Below are positions 7,694 to 16,900 of a stretch of DNA of 64,000 nucleotides, piece by piece. Each line of letters begins with the position of its first letter. Position 1 is the first letter of the stretch. Under the pieces are notes generated by a model. The model did not search any database, was not told the origin of the DNA, and saw only the letters and a program-made list of their open reading frames with translations. The stretch is taken from NCBI RefSeq assembly GCF_007860185.1, contig NZ_SJPY01000001.1, positions 124,001 to 188,000 of the forward strand. Reading direction: 5' to 3'. The translations under genes and the position numbers were made by a program. Origin of the DNA: Novipirellula aureliae (GTDB lineage Bacteria; Planctomycetota; Planctomycetia; Pirellulales; Pirellulaceae).

Positions 7694-7851
7694 TAGCCGT
7701 CCTTCGGTGCACGGCCTGGTTCTGGGTTCCTGACTTCATCGTACTCGTACTCGTACTCGTACTCAGCCTCGCGGTACTCGTACTTGTACTCGACCCCAGC
7801 ATTGTACTCAGTCGCAGAATCGGCGACGACATCCGATCGTGCAATCATCCG
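7694..7851 (-). pseudogene. 3-prime relic of the four-helix-bundle gene (copy 3)
   Basis: On the minus strand this reads the tail of the gene at 9122-9790 (SATEYNAGVEYKYEYREAEY) with an expanded EY repeat and ends with KDG and a TAA stop. It begins at the same TAGCCGTCC border as the copies at 9309 and 9876. The four-helix part is missing. The GTACTC hexamer is amplified to four units here. Confidence 0.7.
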
Positions 7852-8248
7852 GATTGATGGATGGTGCCACCCACTAACCTTTGTCCTAGCCGGGCCAGAC
7901 GTATCGCGACCGAGGCGGTGAAACAGCTAGCTGAGCCTTAAGTCCACGCCATTCGAGCCGACCTCCGTTTCACCGAGCCACTTCATCCTATACAAAGTCA
8001 CATCGAACACCACTCACCATACCTTGAAAAATCTCGGGGGCTTGGGGGCTGGCACCCAATCACGCTGGGCTCTTCACGAAGGAATTCGGAAATCTTTTTC
8101 CGAATCCGTATTGACCAAAAGTAAGACCGTCGCTGTCCCTACGCTCTGGTTCCTGGAGATCCGCGATTTACCCGCTAAAACGGGCATTCAGCAATTAGTA
8201 TACAACGACCGATACAATGGGTACAATCGAGTCAAAGAGGAGAATAGC
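7852..8248. other. Region without a supported gene, upstream of parD
   Basis: No convincing open frame is present. A frame upstream of parD is open but lacks features. TATACAACGACC/TACAATGGGTACAAT just upstream of parD could contain the promoter of the toxin-antitoxin operon, but I cannot fix it. Confidence 0.35.
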
Positions 8249-8485
8249 ATGTCCATTGATGTCCCAGCCGAATTTGAGTCATTTATCGAATCCCTCGTCG
8301 CACGGCGACGATTCTTGTCCACGAGCGAGGTCGTCGCAGAAAGTCTTAGGCTTTTGCAGTCCAGGGAGGCGTTAGCCGAGGAGGTCCAGAAGGGATTCGA
8401 CCAGATTGATGAAGGACGAAGCGTAGACGGCCCAGCGGCGTTTGCGAAATTGCGGAGCCGGCTACAAGAACACCTTGCGTCTTAA
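8249..8485 (+). CDS. ParD-like antitoxin, ribbon-helix-helix
   Basis: The 78-residue protein (MSIDVPAEFESFIESLVARR...) has the ParD/CopG pattern: a short beta strand, a helix with STSEVVAESLRLL, then a charged toxin-binding helix (QKGFDQIDEGRSVDG). The ATG at 8249 is chosen because AGAGGAG lies 6 bp upstream; an in-frame extension to 8024 has no support. ParD antitoxins repress their own promoter and neutralise ParE. The toxin gene begins two bases after the stop but carries a nonsense codon, so this antitoxin is now probably an orphan. Confidence 0.85.
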   Translation: MSIDVPAEFESFIESLVARRRFLSTSEVVAESLRLLQSREALAEEVQKGFDQIDEGRSVDGPAAFAKLRSRLQEHLAS

Positions 8486-8487
8486 CG

Positions 8488-8766
8488 ATGCCAACATTTG
8501 TTCTATCCGACGCAGCGGAAACCGATATGGCAGGAATAGGGGAGTACATCGCTGGTTAAAACGTTGCAGCCGCAATCAAGATGCTAGATCGCATTGAGGA
8601 AACGTGTCAGATGCTCGCGGAGAATCCCGGATTAGGAGAAATTCGCAAGGGCTTTGGTGTTCCCGTCTGCCGGTCATTCACCGTCAGTCGTTATGTGATT
8701 TTCTTTCGGCCAAACGGTAACGGTGTCGACATAGCGAGGATTCTTGATGGAAGCCGCGATCTCTAG
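8488..8766 (+). pseudogene. ParE toxin, disrupted by an internal stop codon
   Basis: The frame starts MPTFVLSDAAETDMAGIGEYIAG and then meets TAA at 8557-8559. The same frame continues without interruption as NVAAAIKMLDRIEETCQMLA to VSRYVIFFRPNGNGVDIARILDG, the typical ParE/RelE fold ending. Total length without the stop would be 92 residues, normal for ParE. A single base change from GAA, CAA or AAA explains it. An internal ATG at 8581 could only give a C-terminal fragment. Inactivation of the toxin while the antitoxin stays intact is the usual order of decay of such modules. Confidence 0.8.
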
Positions 8767-8790
8767 ATCGTGATGCGAGCGCGCCCCGTC

Positions 8791-8880
8791 GGGTAACGGC
8801 ACGCGTCAGCGGGCGGCCGCGAGATGCCTTGACTTCAAAACTGGACTGATCGCCGATTGCGTTGCACGCGATTGTTACGC
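8791..8880. repeat. attC-like folded element downstream of parDE
   Basis: A 90-bp imperfect palindrome begins GGGTAACGGCACGCGTCAGC and ends GCACGCGATTGTTACGC. The outer boxes GTAAC (8793-8797) and GTTAC (8874-8878) and inner boxes CGCGT (8802-8806) and ACGCG (8866-8870) pair with mismatched spacers. This is the R and L box plan of integron attC sites. The core is GTTACGC and not GTTRRRY, so it is degenerate. It starts 25 bp after the parE stop, as in a cassette. No integron integrase is visible. Confidence 0.45.
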
Positions 8881-9057
8881 CGAATTTTTAGCGAGGCGCG
8901 CGACCCGATCCATCAGATTTCGATATTGTCCGCGAATGCGTACATCCGAATCGCGTCAGGGAGCGAATGAAGGAAACAGCGCACGCGCTCGATTGTTCGA
9001 TTCCCAAACAAACCACATTCTATCAGGGCCAAGGCGCAGTTGGCGAGTTCGAGTGTT

Positions 9058-9288
9058 TCATGTCCGTTTGACGTCATAATAATGCGTAACAGGCACTGGT
9101 CGCGAAACTTGTTTCGAAGTGTCAGCGACAATCGCGGTATCGGCAATTCTCTCGCCAATTGGTGAGTGCCAACCCAGATAGACCCCATTCGGCCAATCGT
9201 CCTGCGGATTTTGCCCTGTGATCCGGGGACCGCGTCCATACAAAGTATGCTCGACGTAGTCGCGATATCGATCTCTTGGATGTTTCAT
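9058..9288 (-). CDS. Truncated zinc-ribbon-like protein, 76 residues
   Basis: The frame MKHPRDRYRDYVEHTLYGRG to VPVTHYYDVKRT resembles the N-terminal half of short bacterial proteins in which a HYxDxxRTC segment begins a CxxC zinc ribbon. Here the codon expected to be the first cysteine is TGA (9058-9060), one base from TGC or TGT, and no CxxC follows in frame. This is probably a pseudogene or relic. It overlaps, in another frame, the extended tail of the four-helix-bundle gene. Family recognition is from memory and moderate. Confidence 0.4.
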   Translation of the reverse strand: MKHPRDRYRDYVEHTLYGRGPRITGQNPQDDWPNGVYLGWHSPIGERIADTAIVADTSKQVSRPVPVTHYYDVKRT

Positions 9289-9790
9289 GATTCGTTAAAG
9301 GGTAACGGTAGCCGTCCTTCGGTGGACGGCTTGGTTCTGGCTTCCTGACTTCATCGTACTCGTACTCAGCCTCGCGGTACTCGTACTTGTACTCGACCCC
9401 AGCATTGTACTCGGTCGCAGACTCGGCGACGACATCTGATCGTGCAATCAACCGTGTCAACATCGACACGATCCGATGCAATATTTGCTTCCGTTGGCGA
9501 TGGCATTCATCGTTCATGCTATCGGTTGCCGCAAGCACGTCTTGGATCGCAACACATTCCAACGCCGAACCGCGAGCGATATCCAGAAAATGACTGCGAT
9601 CTTTGAGACTACGCTTCCCGTTGCCTTCCGCGATGTTCAGCGGAATCGATTGAGTAGCGTGGAGCCATTGATCGCGAGCATGCCGGTGGCAACCATTGAG
9701 ATCCTTTGCAATCGCGAATGACGACGCAACGTATTCGATGGAGAGACGATAAACGTCGAGTCGATCGTGGTCGAAGATCGGTTGGGTCAT
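9122..9790 (-). CDS. Four-helix-bundle protein (23S rRNA intervening-sequence type) with Tyr/Glu-rich tail
   Basis: Residues about 5-120 fit the four-helix-bundle family first found in 23S rRNA intervening sequences (WLHATQSIPLNIAEGNGKRS, HFLDIARGSALECVAIQDVL). A tail VEYKYEYREAEYEYDEV follows, encoded by GTACTC-type repeats. The relic at 7694 ends with KDG and a stop at the equivalent place; here the stop codon has become TAC, so the frame runs about 60 residues on, through the zinc-ribbon-like sequence in another frame. These last residues are probably not native. The function of the family is unknown. No 23S gene is nearby, so this is a free-standing chromosomal copy. Confidence 0.7.
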   Translation of the reverse strand: MTQPIFDHDRLDVYRLSIEYVASSFAIAKDLNGCHRHARDQWLHATQSIPLNIAEGNGKRSLKDRSHFLDIARGSALECVAIQDVLAATDSMNDECHRQRKQILHRIVSMLTRLIARSDVVAESATEYNAGVEYKYEYREAEYEYDEVRKPEPSRPPKDGYRYPLTNHETSKRSISRLRRAYFVWTRSPDHRAKSAGRLAEWGLSGLALTNWRENCRYRDCR

Positions 9791-9875
9791 GAGTGCCCCG
9801 ATTCGAGTAGGAGTACGAGTACCGGCCGACGCCTAAGTACGAGTACGAGTAGGATATCACTTCGTGTCAAACTGG

Positions 9876-10138
9876 TAGCCGTCCTTCGGTGGACGGCTTG
9901 GTTCTGGCTTCCTGACTTCATCGTACTCGTACTCAGCATCGCGGTACTCGTACTTGTACTCGACCCCAGCATTGTACTCGGTCGCAGACTCGGCGACGAG
10001 ATCCGATCGTGCAATCATCCGCGTCAACATCGACACGATCCGATGCAATATTTGCTTCAGTTGGCGATGGCATTCATCGTTCATGCTATCGGTTGCCGCA
10101 AGCACGTCTTGGATCGCAACACATTCCAACGCCGAACC
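9876..10138 (-). pseudogene. Duplicated 3-prime part of the four-helix-bundle gene (copy 2)
   Basis: These 263 bp match 9309-9571 base for base except for a handful of substitutions and no indels, so it is a recent duplication of the second half of the gene. It begins at the same TAGCCGTCC border, which carries the hairpin GCCGTCC-TTCGGT-GGACGGC (9311-9330 and 9878-9897). The four-helix N-terminus is absent; the frame upstream to 10360 is unrelated sequence. Confidence 0.75.
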
Positions 10139-10420
10139 TAGGTCAAACATATTTATGCAGAATGATCCGCTGAACCTATCGATTTGATCTGTCGTTGGGG
10201 GACGCGAACAATTATCGCGACGATGCGGTGACTTCCCTCGAAATTCGCAAGGGTGTCTATCAAGCTGTTTGCTTTGGCGGATAAAAATAGTTGCGATTGT
10301 AGAATAGTCACGCAATGCGGGGCCGAACTTGCTCTGGAACACTTTGTAGAAAATCGACACCGATTGGAACGGGGAACGCTCACGCTTTCAGGGAAGTGCG
10401 TCTCAATTTAAAAACACCTA

Positions 10421-10501
10421 TTTAGCGAATTAATTCGCTAAATGAGGTTGCACTAGCGAATTAATTCGCTAACATAACAGAACTAGCGAAATCTTTCGCC
10501 A
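10421..10501. promoter_or_regulatory. Triple operator upstream of the BlaI-type repressor
   Basis: Two perfect palindromes share the core TAGCGAATTAATTCGCTA (22 bp at 10421-10442, 18 bp at 10454-10471). A degenerate third, TAGCGAAATCTTTCGCCA, is at 10484-10501. The centres are 31 and 30 bp apart, about three helical turns, which would put repressor dimers on one face of the DNA. BlaI/MecI repressors bind such dyads and autoregulate, so this is the likely control site of the downstream operon. Confidence 0.8.
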
Positions 10502-10530
10502 AACCGTTCGTCAAAACCAGGAGCCGTGAA

Positions 10531-10920
10531 ATGTCGCGTCCATCATCGTCGCAGCCAACGGAAGTTGAGCTGCAGATACTTCGCGTATTATGGGAGCAGG
10601 GGCCGTCGACGGCTCGCCAGATTCACAATCGACTGTCGGCCGAGCGTGACACGAATTACTCGACAACCGTTAAAATGCTTTCGGTCATGCTGGATAAAAA
10701 ATTGGTCAAGCGAGATGATCGCGTGCGGCCCCAGGTGTTTCGCGTGGCAGCGTCGCGGCAGCAAACTCAGAAAAGTATGCTGAAAGATCTCATTCAAAAC
10801 GCCTATGACGGGTCGATCGGGAGTCTTGTGCTTCAAGCTCTGTCGTCAGAAAAAGCGTCACGAGAGGATTTGGCCGAAATTCGTCGTCTGCTTCAGAAAT
10901 TGGAAGGAGGTGAGAAATGA
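10531..10920 (+). CDS. BlaI/MecI/CopY-family transcriptional repressor
   Basis: The 129-residue protein has the BlaI winged helix (TEVELQILRVLWEQGPSTARQIHNRLS, then YSTTVKMLSVMLDKKLVKRD) and the C-terminal dimerisation helices. In beta-lactam-resistance systems the repressor is inactivated by proteolysis triggered by the partner M56 sensor. CAGGAG lies about 8 bp before the ATG. Its stop overlaps the start of the M56 gene (ATGA), so the two are translationally coupled. No beta-lactamase is present, so the signal is something else. Confidence 0.92.
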   Translation: MSRPSSSQPTEVELQILRVLWEQGPSTARQIHNRLSAERDTNYSTTVKMLSVMLDKKLVKRDDRVRPQVFRVAASRQQTQKSMLKDLIQNAYDGSIGSLVLQALSSEKASREDLAEIRRLLQKLEGGEK

Positions 10921-13900
10921 ATCACTACTTCGATCAATTTGCACAGAGTCACTGGGTGCAAAGTATAGGCTGGGCATTGCTTCATTCGTTTTGGCAAATT
11001 GCCCTGATCGCGGTCTTATATGCCATTGCGGCGATCGTGTTCCGCAAACGCACGCCAGCGCTACGGTATCTGCTCGGGTGCATCGCGATGGCTGCGATGC
11101 TGCTTGCCCCGATCGTTACACTTTACGTTCTACAAAATTCGATCCGTCCTGTCGCAAGCGAATTCACGGAACTGCCCAGCACTGATTCACTCGGGCAGAG
11201 TGAGCCACCTGTTGCCGCTGATCAATCGACGTGGGAAGTAGCTAGCGTACCGACGGCAATCCCCGCGTTCACGCCAGATTTCCAAGCGGACTCTCGCGAC
11301 CTCGCTGCTGAGGCTGACCGTCCTTGGTTTATGGAACAAGCAACGAGCGTCGTTCAGCCTTGGTTGCCGGTTGCGACGGTCATTTGGCTGTTAGGAGTGA
11401 TGCTGTTATCGCTGCGGCCACTCGTAGGGTGCCTTCGCGTGCTAACTCTCAGACGTAGTGGGCTGTATCCTCTTTCGGAAATTCACTGCCAACTCTCGGA
11501 GCGACTGATCGAGCGACTTGGTGTACCGCATGTCGTCGAGTTTGCTCAGTCGACTTTGGTTGAGGTTCCAACCGTGGTTGGCTACTTGCGGCCAATGGTA
11601 CTCCTGCCGGTTTCAACGCTGACGGGGTTGACCATCTCGGAGCTAGAGCTCGTTTTGGCTCACGAATTGGCGCACATCCGTCGGCACGATTACCTCTTTA
11701 ATCTTTGCCAAACGCTGATCGAGGCGTTACTGTTTTACCATCCAGGGATGTGGTGGGTCTCGAGCCAGATTCGCCAAGAGCGAGAAAACTGCTGTGATGA
11801 CGTGGCCGTGGCAATGAGTGGTGATCGCGCTACCTATATTCGAGCTCTGGCCCAACTTGAAAAACACCGTGTCGCTCCGCCTGCACTCGCTGCGACTAAT
11901 GGATCGCTTCTTACGCGAGTACGACGACTGCTTGGCGAGCCCCAGTTGGAATTTGGTCACCGAAAATCAAGCATCTTGCTGACAATCGTGATGACTGCAG
12001 GAATCACCGTGACGGTTGCTTCCCTGGTGGCGTCTCCCAGCGGGAACTCGGAAGCGGCAGAAAATTCACACGAGACCATCGAGGCGGAAGCAAACGACGA
12101 TATCCCCAGCCAGGAAATCCCCAGCCAGGAAGACACGCTCATGAACTTCGATAAGCTGGTGGGACAGAAGGTGGCGGGCGTTGTCCGTGAGGCGAAGCTG
12201 CCGTTTGTTGACGAGCCGCGTCTAGCCGACATCGAAGCCGACTTCGCTGGGTTCATTTCGGGAATACCACATGGCACGCGCACCGTTGGCGCCTCCGTTC
12301 CCGCAAAACAACGACAAGCCATTCTGACGGCGATCGAAGAACATGGTGCCAAGCATCTGCGAATCGACCAATTTCAGCCTGGCGATCTGCGTTCGATCAA
12401 CCAGGCCTATCTGGGGCTACCGGATCGCCTGCTCACGATGAAGTGGAAACTCTATCAAGCGATTACTCATGCTCGAACGCTGGATGCTGACAAGCAAGCC
12501 AAATTAAAAGCACAACAAGCGTGGATGAGGCAACACATTCAATCTCTTCCCAACTACAAGTCATTCACCAAGGAAATGGCGTTGTCGGGCCTGGAGGAAC
12601 GCCTTGCCGATCCGCTGTGCGTTACGCTCGCCTACCCGATGACAGACCAGCAGTTTGTTTTGTTTCAGGACCAACTTCAAAAGTACAATTCCCAGGAGCG
12701 TGAACTGGCTCATGTGGTTTCGCACATCGTGCAACAGAGCCTGAATGCCCAGTACCGCGACTTCGGTGATTTTGAGTTGCCGTTCGACGATCGCGTGGTC
12801 AGCTACGGCGCTGGCCGTATCGTCCACCTAGGTTTCCAGAGCAATCGTCCGTTTGTTAGCTCATCGAAGAGTATCCATGAGATCGAAAGCTCCGGTACGG
12901 TTATCGATGCGACCACCGGGAATTTGGTCACCGCGCCGAATGATTCGCGTGAACCCGGAGCCTTTGCGCGGTGGCTCAACGAGCAAGGAAAAGGCGATTT
13001 TGGTTTCGACGATGCTCGTGATGGCGGCCTGTTCGCGGTCCGCGGGGCGAAGCTGGTGAAGCTTGAAGTAAACACGTGGGTCGAGGCCGATGCGATTAGC
13101 AATGACGAATTGCGAGCGTTGCTGGAGGGGCCAACCGCCGGACGCACCGTATCGCTCAAGAAACATTACCAGGACTACCAACGCGACAATTCCCCCTCAC
13201 CTTGCTACGTGGGCGTCGTGACCCAAGAAGGCAGGTTGGCCGTTGTTGCGGTCGAGGACTTTAGTGGCCGCAACAGCATCATTTTGCGAACACGCGCTCG
13301 ATCGGCACTTCCCAAGATGGTAACGACGGAACTTTCCGATAACGAAGTGACACTTTCCTTTGATCGGCCTGCTCATTGGGTTGAGCGAGAGATTAAGATA
13401 TCAGGAAACGCTCTCTTTCGTATTTGCGGTTATCGTCAGCCAACGTCGGAAGCTGACGGTACGATCCCAACGATCAAAGTTGAGTTCCAGGACTATGGTC
13501 ATCCTCACAGTATTGATGTCACGGCCAAACAGAATCCCGCCGCGACCATCAACAAGGTACTGACTGTTGCGGGCGAACCGGCTCGTTTGATCTCTTTCAA
13601 AATCGCGGGCGTCGGAGGCCAGAGCCAGCCACAGCGAGAACTAATGCGTCTGCTGTTCGGCAAAGGTACTCGGGCGTATGACCTGACCTTCGTCTACCCG
13701 GCAAGTCAGCGGCAACAGTACGTCGAACTGGCTTTGGCCGTTGGTAAATCGATCCGTATTGCTCCAAACGATAATGCATCAGAGGAAGTCGACGAGCCAC
13801 CCACAGGTTTGGAGTTCCTAGCCGGCATCCCTGAATTCGCTGACTTGCGAATTGGCATGTCGGAAGAAAGGTTCAAGGAAGTCATTGCAACGCACAAGCT

Positions 13901-16900
13901 AACCATCGATAAGGACGACGCGTCAAGCAATCGCCGCACCTATACGCTCACGACACCTGCTGGCGACGGGGTAATAGTAATGTTTGAAGGTGGCGAGTGC
14001 CGTGGCATTCAGCGGATGCGGCGGTCTGTTACTCCGAAGCATGAGTCCCAAGACTGGGGCGACGCAACCCACGGCGTGCAATTGCGAATTCACAGCCCCG
14101 AGGTCCGTGAGGATCAGGGGCAATGGAAAGTATTATGCAAGACCGATATCCGTGCAGCCGAAGAACGCATTCTGCCGCACTATGGTGCACCAATTGACGA
14201 ATACGCGATTGAGTGGGACGGCAAATGGTACCGCGAGGTGGATCGGGGGGCGAATGTCGCAGCAAGTGTTGGACCCTCGCTAGCGCTAGAGAGAGACTCG
14301 ATGCAAACGGTGATCTCGCCTGATCACTGGGTTGAGGAGTCGACTGGGCAGTCGCTTGGCGAACTATCGTCTGGTAGACACACCTTGCGTATCGCATTGC
14401 CGCTTGTCCACTCGAATGAAATCGATTCCAAGCGACCCCTGCGAGCTGTTAGCAATGAGATCGAAGTGGACGTGCCCGAAAATGACCTAGGCACCACTCC
14501 TTGGGGCACACCCAATCATGGCGTACGAGTTCGGAGTCAGCTTTCCAACATAAACGACAAGCAAGTTGTTACCGTTGAACTTCTAAATACCAGTGACGCG
14601 TCCTGGTTAGTAGAACCGCCCTCATCGATTGGTCGTTTTGTCCTGTCCGATTGGAATGAAACCATTCTGGAGGCTGGAGTCCAGGCTCCCTTGAAAACCG
14701 AATGGTTTCGCCACGAGCAGACCGAAGTGACGACCATTCCTTCCGCCGATGCCAAGATTTTGAAACCGGAAGAAACGATTGTTCTGCGTTCCTTTCCGAT
14801 CAATGGCAACTGGGTGTCGCAGGATGATGCGTCACGCAAGCTGGTTGATGAGCTGGATTGGAGCAATCGATCCCTGCAGTTCACACTCCCCATCTTTCCT
14901 GTCGATGAGGAAGGAAAACTCCCCGAGTTTGAGGATTGGGACGACATCGCCGTTTTGGTCGCAGGGCAGCCATGGGGAGTGAGACCGAGACTGCCTTTGG
15001 CTGCGGGGCAGCCGATGGTGCTTCCCGCAGGCAAACGTGATCACTCATTGCGCATCCAAGGTGACCACCGTCAGAGCGGGACGGTCACCGGAAGAGTCGA
15101 AGGAGATTTTGGGCCCTATCTCGTGCTGCTGGAACACGAAAACTGGAAGGACAAATTGGGCGAGCTGCCAAACCTATTGGTCAAGTCAGGCGAGACTTTC
15201 CAGTTCACCAACGTGCCCGTTGGCCAATGCACGGTAACCGCCAAACCGACCCTCGCCATCAACAAGGGCAAGCATCTCGAGAAAACTCTTTCAACAACCG
15301 TCGAAGTCAAAGACGGCAGTACAGCAACCGCCGATCTTTTGTCTGAATCAGAGCCCCGCGAACAGTCTGCTCCACGAACGTCCACACTTCCCGACGTCGA
15401 CCGCCGCGACATCGACACCGTACTTGATCTCGGCAGTGGTGAGTTCATCGAGAACTTTTATAGGTCAGGAGACTTCGGCAAGTTCAGCGAAATCGGCAAA
15501 GGTGATTTGTGGCAGGATGGCCCGAATGCGATCGGTACCGTGCGTGGCGGGAAAATCGTATTCCCGGACGGCCGTAAACCGATTCGAGCCGAGCAGCAAA
15601 CTCGTGCATACGAATTACCCGAGCTGCCGTGTCAATTCGTTGTGATCACGGCGGAAGGCCGTTCGTTTGACGTCGAAGTCACAGCGAAAAATGCAGACGG
15701 ACTAACGATCCAATACATTGAGAAAGCAATCCCTCGCGTTCGCATCGATCCCTGGGAAGACATGGAAGAGTGGCTGGCGACACGCGCCGTCAAACTACTT
15801 GCGTTGCAAGGGATAGAACGTAGTGCAAGAGGATCGGGAGACCCCGATTTACGAATTGCCAAACTCTACGATGCCGAATGGAACGGGGGCATTCACTTGC
15901 CCGACGGCCAATCCGTTGCCGAAGCATTTTATCTGAGATATCTCCCGAGAGCGAAGACCTCGATGGAACGGTGCGAGATCTACACGCAGCTTTCAGTATT
16001 ATTCTCAACCACCTTGAGCCGAGAACTCGGTGAGGAAAAAGATCTTCCCAAAGCACGCGAGTACGCTCGCAAGGCGATCGCAGAAGAGCCCGAACGGATT
16101 AGTCGAGCAATCATTCGCGCTCGGCTGCGTACCTTTGGGTCCGACATGCCCCGAGACGAGATTTTCCAGAAACGGCTGAATGTCTATCAATGGTTAACGT
16201 CCTGGGATGAAACGTCCATCCGTGACACCTGGACGCCCACACGCTTTCATCCTTATCAAAAGGATTACTATTTCAACGTTTTCGTGAATCATTGGAAGAA
16301 TGTAACGGAGACCGAAGCCGCGAATCTGGTGAGTTCAGCTCACGACGACCCCGTAAAGCTCAAACAGATCATCGACACCGTGCCGGGGACAGAAGCAGCC
16401 GAACGGGCAGCAGAGAAATCAGTTGCTCTGAATGCCGTAGAAAGAGCGGTTACCGAAACGGCTGGTAATGAATCTGGACGAGCCGGTGAACGATTCGCTG
16501 GCCTTTACCAAGGCAGATTGGGCGAAAAAGTCCTTACCTGGCGAATCCTCCAACACAACGGTTCCTATTATTTCAAAGAAAATCCAGACTCAACAACCAC
16601 GCCTGACCATCAGAAATTCACCTTGATCGATGGTTCGCTCGTGGGGGAAGATCCGGCCGAACGATTCCGCTTCACGCCTGATGAAGCTTCGGGTGGACTG
16701 ATCTTTGAAAAGTGGAACAAGAAAAGCGGTGAATCCCAAGGACGCATTGCTCTAAAACGTATGGAGGAATCGACAGCTGAGACGAACGTGGAAGAATCGA
16801 ATGAAAACACACAGACACATCCAGTCCCATCCATCCGCCCGGAGAGCAATAATATCGTCAGAGGCCTCTCATCACGTTTAGAGCGAATTGCGCCCAAGGG

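Noticed and set aside
7735-7790. GTACTC tract considered as a CRISPR or satellite
   Set aside because: Units are 6 bp without spacers and code for a Glu/Tyr tail of a known gene relic.
9857-10360. 167-residue ORF as an intact four-helix-bundle gene
   Set aside because: Only the duplicated 3-prime part (9876-10138) matches; the N-terminal half is unrelated sequence.
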